Shown here: piece after piece, positions 1 through 6,726 of the stretch | How positions within the stretch are numbered: the stretch's first letter is position 1 | Layout: each line of letters starts with the position of its first letter | NCBI GenBank assembly: GCA_050010255.1 | Contig: JBEKLJ010000034.1 | Coordinates: 1-20,483 of the forward strand | Reading direction: 5' to 3' | Origin: JBEKLJ01 sp050010255 | GTDB taxonomy: Bacteria > Acidobacteriota > Terriglobia > Bryobacterales > Bryobacteraceae | DNA length: 20,483 nt | Notes under the pieces: model-generated | Told to the model about the DNA's origin: nothing | The model's database searches: none | The model's input: only the letters and a program-made list of their open reading frames with translations | Translations under genes and position numbers: made by a program

Positions 1-124
1 GGGTTCCGACCGAGTTGCTGCTGGCCCTGGCCGTGCCGAAACTGAGGGCAACCTCGCCGAGCTGCCCAAACGCGGCCGTGGCGCAGCCCAATGACAACAG
101 TAGAAACAGCGACCGTCTCATCAT
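1..124 (-). CDS. 5' end of a secreted or outer-membrane protein (partial)
   Basis: Only the first ~41 codons are in the window; the gene runs off the left edge. The translation begins MMRRSLFLLLSLGCATAAFGQ, a clear Sec signal peptide: two arginines, a leucine-rich core, and likely cleavage after Ala-Phe-Gly. The mature part starts QLGEVALSFGTARAS, which could open an outer-membrane beta barrel, but too little is visible to name it. AAGGAG lies at 128-133, 3 nt before the ATG at 124 and 6 nt before the ATG at 121, so 121 may be the true start. It follows lutC on the same strand with a 24-base gap and may be the distal gene of that operon. Confidence 0.6.
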   Translation of the reverse strand, partial: MMRRSLFLLLSLGCATAAFGQLGEVALSFGTARASSNSVGT

Positions 125-148
125 CTTCTCCTTGAGCCTGTCCTTACC

Positions 149-769
149 CTACACCACCACGACATGAATCTCGCCCGGGCCGTGCACGCCGCGCACCAGG
201 AACTGCTCGATGTCGGCGGTGCGGCTCGGACCCGTGATCAGGACCATTGAACTGGTCAGCTCGGCCGGCCGCGGCACGATCGACAGCAGCTCGTCGAGCC
301 CGGTCAGGATCCTGGACCGCGGCACCAGCGCGATGTGCACCGGCGGCAGCAGCGAAATCAGACGTGCCTCCGCCGGCGAGGAAAGCAGCGCCAGCGAGCC
401 CGTGTCGGCCAGCGCCCAGTCCGCGCCGGTGATGCCGAACTCGGCCTCGGCGCAGGCGGCGCGCAGTTTGTCGCGATCGGTGAAACCGCTCTGGACGGAG
501 CCGAGTTCGCAGATTCCGCACTCCTTCAGGAAAGACGCATTGGAGGCCACCGCCGGTTTCGTTCCGATCAGGCCCGCCACGTAATCGCGGGCCTCGGCGG
601 CGGAGCCTGCCAGGCAGGTCTTGCCCCCCAGCTTGTCTAGCTGGCGGAACAGGCTCTCGATGCGCGCCTCCACGGAAAGCTCGGGGATGCGGAAGCGCGG
701 CGGCGGAGCCGGCGCGGGCGCCTGGCCGGCGCTCCGCCCCAGTGCGCGGCGGACTCGGTCGAGGATCAT
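149..769 (-). CDS. lutC: LutC, lactate utilization protein C (LUD domain)
   Basis: This 206-residue protein belongs to the LutC/YkgG family (LUD domain, formerly DUF162), one of three subunits of the LutABC L-lactate oxidation complex. Family features visible are the ASFLKECGI segment, the GITGADWALADTGSLAL block (the 'xADTGTL' signature of LUD proteins) and the LLPPVHIALVPRSRI stretch. The length fits stand-alone LutC. The start ATG at 769 is preceded by GGAG about 8 nt upstream and lies 11 nt after the lutB stop. The frame stays open further upstream, but that part is antisense-type low-complexity sequence overlapping lutB. It is the third gene of lutA-lutB-lutC. Its biochemical role inside the complex is not fixed by sequence. 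Confidence 0.93.
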   Translation of the reverse strand: MILDRVRRALGRSAGQAPAPAPPPRFRIPELSVEARIESLFRQLDKLGGKTCLAGSAAEARDYVAGLIGTKPAVASNASFLKECGICELGSVQSGFTDRDKLRAACAEAEFGITGADWALADTGSLALLSSPAEARLISLLPPVHIALVPRSRILTGLDELLSIVPRPAELTSSMVLITGPSRTADIEQFLVRGVHGPGEIHVVVV

Positions 770-780
770 CGTGCGCTCCG

Positions 781-2214
781 TCACTTCCCTCGCCCCTCCT
801 GGCGCGCTCTCCAGATCCGGCGGAAGCTCCGCGCCGGCGCGGGCGGCAGATCGCGCTGGCTCAGCCAGGCCCGCGCGGGGCCAACGTTCAGCGGGCCGGG
901 CAGCCTGGCGATCCAGCCGTTGCCGCCGGAGAGCACCACCGGCATCATCAGTCCGGCCATCTCGTAAAGCCGCGGGTGACGCATCAGCCAGGCCCACAGC
1001 TTGAAAGCCAGCCGCTCGAGCCGGTTCTGCCCCTGGCGCGCCTGGGCCTGGTTGACCTCCGCGCGCAGCTCCAGCAGCAGCTTCGGCAGGTCGATCTTCA
1101 CCGGGCAGACCTCGGCGCAGGCGCTGCACAGGCTCGAGGCGAAGGGCAGCCACGGCTGGTGCGTCACGCCCAGGTATTGCGGCGTGATGACGGCGCCGAT
1201 GGGCCCGGAGTAAACCCAGGGATAGTTGTGGCCCCCGATCTTGCGGTACACCGGGCAGTGGTTCAGGCAGGCGCCGCAGCGGATGCAGTAAAGCGACTGC
1301 CGCTTCTCGCGATCGGCCAGCAGGCGCGTGCGGCCGTTGTCCAGCAGGACGATGTAAACCTCGTCCGGCCCGTCGATTTCGCTCTCCCGGCGCGGCCCGG
1401 AGAGGAAGGAGGTGTAGACGGTGAGCGGCTGGCCGGTGCCGCTGCGGCCCAGCAGCCGGAGGAAGACCGCCAGGTCCTGCGCGCGCGGAACGAGCTTCTC
1501 GATGCCGGCGATGGCGACGTGGATCTTCGGCGCCGTGGTCGTCAGCCGGATGTTGCCCTCGTTCTCCACCAGCACCACCGTGCCGGAGTCCGCCACCAGG
1601 AAGTTGGCGCCCGAGACGCCGATGTCGGCCGCCAGAAACTTTGCGCGCAGCACGCGGCGCGCGATCTTGGTCTGCTTCTCGATCTCGACCTCGCGCTCGA
1701 CGCCCAGGCGCGCGGTGAACAGGTCGGCAACGTCGTAGCGGGTCTTGTGCAGCGCGGGGGCGACGATGTGGTACGGGCGCTCGTGCGCCAACTGGATGAT
1801 GAACTCGCCCAGGTCGGTCTCGACCGGCTCCGGACCGCGCTCGGCGAGCCGCTCGTTCAGATCGATTTCCTCGGTGGTCATCGACTTGGACTTGACGATC
1901 AGCCGGGCGTTCTTCTCTGAGACCAGGCCGGCCAGGAACTCGACCACATCGGCGCCGTCGTGCGCCCAGACGACGTGGGCGCCGCGCGCGGTGGCGTTGG
2001 CCTCGAACTGCTCGAGGTAGTGGTCCAGGTTGTCGAGGGTGTGGTTCTTGATGAGGTTCGCCTGGGTGCGCAGCTCCTCGAGATCGGGGAGCACGTCCGC
2101 GGCCACTACCGCCCGGCGGTGGCTGGCCAGCCGGCCGGTGGCGGCGTAGATGGCCTCTTGCAGGCGCCCATCGGCCAGTGTCGCGGTGATCTTGAGCTCG
2201 GATTCGGTCGCCAT
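781..2214 (-). CDS. lutB: LutB, iron-sulfur lactate utilization protein B
   Basis: This 477-residue protein has a LUD domain (about residues 60-300, including the GVSGANFLVADSGTVVLVENEG block) followed by a ferredoxin-type 4Fe-4S region. The cluster ligands are visible: C310-x2-C313-x2-C316-x3-C320-P and C363-x2-C366-x3-C370-P. LutB is the electron-transfer subunit of the cytoplasmic L-lactate oxidation system LutABC. I chose ATG 2214. An upstream in-frame GTG at 2226 overlaps the lutA stop (GTGA) and would add four residues through translational coupling; neither start has a strong Shine-Dalgarno. The C-terminal tail is basic and without clear motifs. No transporter (lldP) or LutR-type regulator is nearby. 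Confidence 0.94.
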   Translation of the reverse strand: MATESELKITATLADGRLQEAIYAATGRLASHRRAVVAADVLPDLEELRTQANLIKNHTLDNLDHYLEQFEANATARGAHVVWAHDGADVVEFLAGLVSEKNARLIVKSKSMTTEEIDLNERLAERGPEPVETDLGEFIIQLAHERPYHIVAPALHKTRYDVADLFTARLGVEREVEIEKQTKIARRVLRAKFLAADIGVSGANFLVADSGTVVLVENEGNIRLTTTAPKIHVAIAGIEKLVPRAQDLAVFLRLLGRSGTGQPLTVYTSFLSGPRRESEIDGPDEVYIVLLDNGRTRLLADREKRQSLYCIRCGACLNHCPVYRKIGGHNYPWVYSGPIGAVITPQYLGVTHQPWLPFASSLCSACAEVCPVKIDLPKLLLELRAEVNQAQARQGQNRLERLAFKLWAWLMRHPRLYEMAGLMMPVVLSGGNGWIARLPGPLNVGPARAWLSQRDLPPAPARSFRRIWRARQEGRGK

Positions 2215-2222
2215 CGGGTTGC

Positions 2223-2945
2223 TCACCGCCGCGCCAGCACCTGGGCCAGGTGCATGGTCTCGATGGGCGCGCCGGCCCGCGACAGCGCGCCCCGGATCTG
2301 CATCAGGCAACTGGCGTCGATGCCGACCACGGCCCCGGCGCCCGTGCGCAGGATCGAGTCCAGCTTGGTGCGCACCATGCCGCCGGAAATCTCCGGGAAC
2401 TTCACCGCGAAGGTCCCGCCGAAACCGCAGCACTCCTCGGAGATGTCCATCTCCCGCAGCTCCAGGCCCCGCACGCGCCCCAGCAGCCGCCGCGGGCCTT
2501 CCTTGATGCCCAGCTCGCGCAGCCCGTGGCAACTGTCGTGGAAGGTGACCACCTTCTCCAGGCGCGCGCCTACGTCCTCGACGCGCGCGACTTCGAGCAG
2601 GAACTTCGAGAACTCCCACACGCGCGGTTCCAGGCGCCGCGCCTCCTCCAGCCACTCCGGCTCGTGCTCGAAGAGCTCGCTGTAGCGGCGCGCGATCATC
2701 GCGGCGCAGGAGCCCGAGGGCACGACGATGTATTCGGCGTCGCGGAATACCTTCAGGAAGTGACGCGCGACGCCGCGCGCCTCGTCGCGGTAGCCGGTGT
2801 TGAACGCCGGCTGCCCGCAGCAGGTCTGATCCTCGGGGAAGTCCACCTTCCAGCCGATCCGCTCCAGCACCTCGACCATGTCCACGCCGACGTCGGGCAA
2901 GAGCTGATCGACGATGCAGGTAACAAACAGCGAAGCGCGCGGCAT
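2223..2945 (-). CDS. lutA: LutA, (Fe-S)-binding lactate utilization protein A
   Basis: This 240-residue protein carries the duplicated cysteine-rich (CCG) domain found in heterodisulfide reductase, GlpC and LutA/YkgE. The first repeat has C10, C42-C43-G and C80; the second has C139, C172-C173-G and C213. These cysteines bind Fe-S clusters. Length matches the family. It is the first gene of lutABC; its stop overlaps a possible GTG start of lutB. The ATG at 2945 has no Shine-Dalgarno, but a TAGAAT -10-like hexamer ends 8 nt before it, so the message may be leaderless. Expected role is L-lactate to pyruvate oxidation with LutB and LutC. Confidence 0.94.
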   Translation of the reverse strand: MPRASLFVTCIVDQLLPDVGVDMVEVLERIGWKVDFPEDQTCCGQPAFNTGYRDEARGVARHFLKVFRDAEYIVVPSGSCAAMIARRYSELFEHEPEWLEEARRLEPRVWEFSKFLLEVARVEDVGARLEKVVTFHDSCHGLRELGIKEGPRRLLGRVRGLELREMDISEECCGFGGTFAVKFPEISGGMVRTKLDSILRTGAGAVVGIDASCLMQIRGALSRAGAPIETMHLAQVLARR

Positions 2946-2953
2946 GAACTTGA

Positions 2954-2959
2954 ATTCTA
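2954..2959 (-). promoter_or_regulatory. Candidate -10 element of lutABC
   Basis: TAGAAT on the minus strand matches the sigma-70 -10 consensus at 5 of 6 positions and lies 8 nt before the lutA ATG. No good -35 is visible at normal spacing. If used, the transcript would begin within a few bases of the start codon. Confidence 0.3.
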
Positions 2960-3001
2960 CCGCCGTCTAGCCCGATCCTCGGTGGGTGCGCCGGAGCCCG
3001 A

Positions 3002-3613
3002 TCAGTCCTTCCGGCCGGTTTCGGAGCGCTGAATCGCCCACGCGATCATCTCGGCCAGGGCGCGGCCGCGGTGACTCACCAGCAGCTTGCGCTCGGCGCT
3101 GATCTGGCCGAAGGAGCGGCCGAAGGGCAGGTAGTAGAACAGCGGGTCGTAGCCGAAGCCGTTGGAGCCGCGGGGCGCCTCCAGAATGCGGCCGTCCACC
3201 ACGCCGCGGAAGGCGCGCACCAGCTTTCCCCTCTGGGCCACCGTGACGACGCAGACGAAGCGGGCGGCGCGCTGCTCCAGGCCGCGCAGCTTCTCCAGCA
3301 GGAGCCGGTTGTTGTCCTCGTCGGTCGCCTCCGGTCCGGCGAAGCGCGCCGAGTTCACTCCGGGCGCGCCGCCCAGGGCGAGGGCCTCCAGCCCCGAATC
3401 GTCGGCAAACACCAGCCCGGGCGCGTGGCGGCTGTAGTAGAGGGCCTTCTGGATCGCGTTTTCCTCGAAGCTGCGGCCGCTCTCCTGGGCCGGCGGGATG
3501 CGATCCAGGTCCGGCAGCGGCAGGAACTCGACGAGCCCGCGCCCGAACCGCTCGGCCGCCAGCCGGAACTCGCGCAGCTTGCCCGGATTCGTGGTGGCGC
3601 AGTAGAGCCTCAA
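3002..3613 (-). CDS. rdgB: XTP/dITP diphosphatase (RdgB/HAM1 family)
   Basis: This 203-residue protein hydrolyses non-canonical purine nucleoside triphosphates (dITP, XTP) to monophosphates, keeping them out of nucleic acids. Family blocks are present in order: the N-terminal TTNPGKLREF, SFEENAIQKA, the metal-site FADDSGLE, GVNSARFAG, NGFGYDPLF, and the C-terminal SAERKLLVSHRGRAL. The start is a TTG at 3613 that overlaps the rph stop (TTGA), a typical coupled start; no upstream in-frame ATG is plausible because the protein already begins exactly where the family does. It is the third gene of the unit 4463-3002. An rph-rdgB pairing is common in bacteria. Confidence 0.95.
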   Translation of the reverse strand: MRLYCATTNPGKLREFRLAAERFGRGLVEFLPLPDLDRIPPAQESGRSFEENAIQKALYYSRHAPGLVFADDSGLEALALGGAPGVNSARFAGPEATDEDNNRLLLEKLRGLEQRAARFVCVVTVAQRGKLVRAFRGVVDGRILEAPRGSNGFGYDPLFYYLPFGRSFGQISAERKLLVSHRGRALAEMIAWAIQRSETGRKD

Positions 3614-4320
3614 GCGGGGAGCGCCTTCCGCTGGATCTCGATCAGGTCCGCGACGCCCCTCCGCGCCAGCGTCAGCAGTTGCGACAGCCGGGCGTCGTCA
3701 AAGGGGCTCTGCTCGGCGGTGGCCTGCACCTCGACGAAGCGGCCGGCGCCGGTCATCACCACGTTCATGTCCACCTCGGCGCGCGAATCCTCCTCGTAGG
3801 CCAGGTCGAGCATCGGCTCGCCGCCGACGATGCCCACGCTGACGGCCGCCACGCAGTCCCGGAGCGGCGAGCGCTTCAGGACGCCGAACTGGACGAGTTG
3901 GTCCAGGGCCAGCGACAGCGCCACGAAGGCGCCGCTGATGGCGGCGGTCCGGGTGCCGCCGTCGGCCTGCAGCACGTCGCAATCGAGAATGATGCTGCGT
4001 TCGCCCAGCGCGCTCCGGTCGACCACCGAGCGCAGCGAGCGGCCGATCAGCCGCTGGATTTCCTGCGTCCGGCCCGAGGGCCGCGTCAGCTCGCGGGGCG
4101 AGCGCGTGGCGGTCGCGCGCGGCAGCATCGAGTACTCGGCCGTCACCCACCCCTGGCCGCTGCCCCGGAGGAACTGCGGGACGGCCGGCTCAATGGTGGC
4201 CGCGCAGAGCACGCGCGTGTTGCCGACCTCGATCAGCGCCGAACCCTCGGCGGTCAGCAGGTATCCGGTCTGGATGCGCACGGGACGCATCTGGTCCGGC
4301 GCGCGGCCGTCGGTTCTCAT
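3610..4320 (-). CDS. rph: Ribonuclease PH
   Basis: This 236-residue protein is a phosphorolytic 3'-5' exoribonuclease that trims tRNA 3' ends using inorganic phosphate. Diagnostic segments are RTDGRAPDQMRPV at the N-terminus, GSALIEVGNTRVLC, GWVTAEYSMLPRAT, RTQEIQRLIGRSLR (arginines of the phosphate site) and the CDVLQADGGTRTAAISGA block. Length is normal for the family. The ATG at 4320 overlaps the stop of the upstream small gene (ATGA), and the rph stop overlaps the rdgB start, so all three genes are probably translated as one coupled unit. Confidence 0.96.
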   Translation of the reverse strand: MRTDGRAPDQMRPVRIQTGYLLTAEGSALIEVGNTRVLCAATIEPAVPQFLRGSGQGWVTAEYSMLPRATATRSPRELTRPSGRTQEIQRLIGRSLRSVVDRSALGERSIILDCDVLQADGGTRTAAISGAFVALSLALDQLVQFGVLKRSPLRDCVAAVSVGIVGGEPMLDLAYEEDSRAEVDMNVVMTGAGRFVEVQATAEQSPFDDARLSQLLTLARRGVADLIEIQRKALPA

Positions 4321-4463
4321 GAGCCCGATCTCAGTGCGTAAGTGAAGAGCAGCGTCAGCAGCGCCACCGCCGAGAGCATCAGGATGAGGCACGGGATGGC
4401 GCCGCGCATGCCCTTGACCGAACTGCCCTTGCGCTTCGGCTTCGCCGCTTTGAACTTCGCCAT
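4317..4463 (-). CDS. 48-residue basic single-pass membrane peptide
   Basis: The product begins MAKFKAAKPKRKGSS, a lysine-rich cytoplasmic head, followed by one hydrophobic span at about residues 22-44 (GAIPCLILMLSAVALLTLLF) and a short tail. I do not recognise a family. The gene is supported by its junction: its TGA overlaps the rph ATG by four bases, and its codons match its neighbours. An upstream in-frame ATG at 4505 would add 14 residues, but the lysine-rich head looks like the natural start. It could anchor or couple to the downstream RNA enzyme, but this is speculation. It is too short for most gene finders. Confidence 0.6.
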   Translation of the reverse strand: MAKFKAAKPKRKGSSVKGMRGAIPCLILMLSAVALLTLLFTYALRSGS

Positions 4464-4472
4464 CGCTCGGCC

Positions 4473-4488
4473 TGGTCCCCACGGACCA
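4473..4488 (-). repeat. Perfect hairpin in the leader of the rph unit
   Basis: TGGTCC (4473-4478) and GGACCA (4483-4488) are perfectly complementary around a four-base loop. The structure sits 9 nt before the ATG at 4463 on the minus strand. It could be a DNA operator or an mRNA hairpin affecting initiation; sequence alone does not decide. Confidence 0.35.
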
Positions 4489-4524
4489 CCTACTCGTTGT
4501 AGCACAGACGGCCGCCTCCGAGCC

Positions 4525-4530
4525 TAGAAT
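4525..4530 (+). promoter_or_regulatory. Candidate -10 element of the transglutaminase gene
   Basis: TAGAAT, 5 of 6 to the -10 consensus, ends 6 nt before the ATG at 4537, and no Shine-Dalgarno is present. On the opposite strand TGTGCTACAAC (4498-4508, read minus) resembles an extended -10 for the small gene and rph. The two would form a compact divergent promoter. Confidence 0.3.
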
Positions 4531-4536
4531 GAGCCT

Positions 4537-6669
4537 ATGGGCTGGGCCAGGCGGAGCCGAAGCGTTCCGGCCGCCGCCTCCGTGGACCGCTACTTCGAGT
4601 TGTGCCTGCTGGGCGTGGTCGCGAGCGGCTACCTGGCGCTGCTGGGTTCGGGCTTTCTCGACGCGCCCTCGCGCATTCTGGGCGGGGCCTGCGTACTCGC
4701 GCGAGCGCTGGTCGTGGCCGGCATAGTCCGGCTCGATCTGCCGCGGCGCACCGTGACGGCGCTGGCGCTGGCCGGCTTGTCGTTCTTCGCGCTGGACGCG
4801 ACGCTGCTTTCCCGCGACCTGCTGGCCGCCAGCGTGCATTGCGCCTTCCTGCTGGCCGGCCTCAACCTGCTCACGGCCAGAGGCCCCAGGGACTACGCTC
4901 TGATCTCGGTCAGCGCCTCTTTCGCCATGCTGGCGGCCGCCGTGCTGTCGGCGAGCCTCAGCTTCTTTATGTTCCTGACGCTGTTCCTGGTCTGCGGCAT
5001 CGCCGCGCTGGCCAGCGCCGAGATCCGGCGCTCCTTGCGCGAGCCGCACGCGGCGGGATACGCGGGCGTGCGCTGGTTTCCGCTGCGGCTGGCCGCGGCG
5101 AGCGTTTGGATGGCGTGCGGCGTCTTCTTGCTGACTGGGGGCCTGTTCTTCATCCTCCCCCGCACCGTCCAGGCCGCTTTTCGCCGCCTTCTGCCGCGGA
5201 GCAGCTCCGCTCAAGAGTTCTCGAGCGAGGTGCGGCTGGGGGCGATTGGCGAGCTGCGGCCGAGGCCCGCGGCTGTCATGCGCGTGCGGATCCTGGACGC
5301 GGCGCACCCGGAAGCGTTGAAGTGGCGCGGGCTGGCGCTGAGCCACTTCGACGGCCGGCGGTGGTACAACCGCGCCGAGCCCGGAACGGCGCTCGCGGTG
5401 GAAGGCGGGCTGATCCAGCTCGCCGGCCTGCGGCAGCAGTGGCGCAAGGGCGAGCGCATCAACTACGAGGTCCGGCTCAACCCCATGGCCACCGACGCGC
5501 TGTTCTTCGCCGGCCGTCCGGAGTTCGTGCGCATCGACTCGCCCGCCCTGATTCAGACTTCCGGCGACGGCTACCGCCTCGGCGGGCCGCATTTGGGAGG
5601 GTTGCGTTACGGCGCCTATAGCTTCCTGGAGGAGACAGCCGATCCGGCCGAGGGCGCCGGCTCCGAGGGGCTGACGGATCGGATGGCGTGCCTGGAGCTT
5701 CCACCGCTGGACCCGCGCGTCGCCGGGCTGGCGCGGCGGATCGCGGAGGGGGCGCCGGATGAGGCGGCGCGCGCGCGGGCCGTCGAATCCTACCTCCGGC
5801 GCAATTATCGCTATTCCACCAGGCTGCTCGAGCGGGAAGTGCCGGACCCGCTGGCGTATTTTCTCTTCGAGCGGCGGGAGGGCCACTGCGAGTACTTCGC
5901 CTCGGCCATGGCGGTGATGCTGCGCCGGCTGGGCGTCCCTTCGCGCGTGGTGACGGGGTTTGAGAGCGGCGTCTACAACCCGGTCAGCGGCTGGTGGGTG
6001 ATCCGCGCCTCGGACGCGCACAGTTGGGTGGAAGCGTACCTGCCCGGCCGCGGCTGGACGGCGTTCGACCCCACGCCCCCGGCGGCCCGGCAGCCGGCGG
6101 CGTCGCCGTGGGCGCGGCTCGGATTTTACCTCGACGCCGCCGAGACGTTCTGGCAGGAGTGGGTGCTCGACTACAACCTGGGCCGCCAACTCGTCCTGGC
6201 GTCGCGAATGCAGGACTCCGGCCGGAGCTTCGGGGCGCGCTGGCTGGACGGCGCTCGCCGGGGCGCGTCTCAGACGGCCGCGGCGGTCGGACAGTGGCTG
6301 CGGCGCTACGGCCTCCTGGCCATCGCGCTGGTGCTGTTGGCGGTGCTCTGGCGCCGCCTCGGGCCGAAGGCGCTGGTGCGGTGGCGCGCCGCGGCGCGGC
6401 TCCGGCAGGCCCAGCGCGGCCGTGCCCGCCCGGCCGACGCCACCCTGCTCTACCAGCGCATGCTGCGGGCCTTGAAGCGGCGCGGGTTCGAGAAGCCGGC
6501 CTGGATCACGGCGGGGGAGTTCGCGCGCCGACTGCCCGCCACCGCGACGGCCGCGCTGGTCCGGGAGTTCACCGCCGCCTACCACGACATGCGCTTCGGC
6601 GGCCAGCTCGATGCGGCGGCGCGAATGGCGGCGCTGCTCGAGGCCATCGAGCAGCGCGGCCGGGTCTGA
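4537..6669 (+). CDS. TgpA-like membrane transglutaminase (DUF3488, transglutaminase core, DUF4129)
   Basis: This 710-residue protein has the layout of Pseudomonas TgpA. An N-terminal membrane block has roughly six hydrophobic spans between residues 20 and 215. A large extracytoplasmic region holds a transglutaminase core with Cys451 (GHCEYFA), His495 (SDAHSWVE) and Asp511 (FDPTPP), the full papain-like triad. A second membrane span lies at about 591-607, followed by a cytoplasmic DUF4129-like tail. TgpA proteins are essential or important in some bacteria, with an unclear substrate. No MoxR ATPase or DUF58 gene, the usual neighbours of this family, is in the window. The start is the first in-frame ATG; there is no obvious ribosome site. 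An envelope-located glycosyltransferase follows 57 nt downstream. Confidence 0.88.
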   Translation: MGWARRSRSVPAAASVDRYFELCLLGVVASGYLALLGSGFLDAPSRILGGACVLARALVVAGIVRLDLPRRTVTALALAGLSFFALDATLLSRDLLAASVHCAFLLAGLNLLTARGPRDYALISVSASFAMLAAAVLSASLSFFMFLTLFLVCGIAALASAEIRRSLREPHAAGYAGVRWFPLRLAAASVWMACGVFLLTGGLFFILPRTVQAAFRRLLPRSSSAQEFSSEVRLGAIGELRPRPAAVMRVRILDAAHPEALKWRGLALSHFDGRRWYNRAEPGTALAVEGGLIQLAGLRQQWRKGERINYEVRLNPMATDALFFAGRPEFVRIDSPALIQTSGDGYRLGGPHLGGLRYGAYSFLEETADPAEGAGSEGLTDRMACLELPPLDPRVAGLARRIAEGAPDEAARARAVESYLRRNYRYSTRLLEREVPDPLAYFLFERREGHCEYFASAMAVMLRRLGVPSRVVTGFESGVYNPVSGWWVIRASDAHSWVEAYLPGRGWTAFDPTPPAARQPAASPWARLGFYLDAAETFWQEWVLDYNLGRQLVLASRMQDSGRSFGARWLDGARRGASQTAAAVGQWLRRYGLLAIALVLLAVLWRRLGPKALVRWRAAARLRQAQRGRARPADATLLYQRMLRALKRRGFEKPAWITAGEFARRLPATATAALVREFTAAYHDMRFGGQLDAAARMAALLEAIEQRGRV

Positions 6670-6726
6670 CGGCGATTTTTCCGCCGCTCGCGCCACTATC
6701 TCACTGAAGGAGACGCTGAAGCGGAA

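Noticed and set aside
742..1920. Plus-strand open frame of 392 codons
   Set aside because: Antisense to lutB, whose iron-sulfur motifs prove the minus strand; composition is that of a shadow frame.
6670..6726. Terminator between the transglutaminase and the glycosyltransferase
   Set aside because: GGCG/CGCC around a T-rich loop gives only four pairs with no T tract after it; the two genes may well be co-transcribed.
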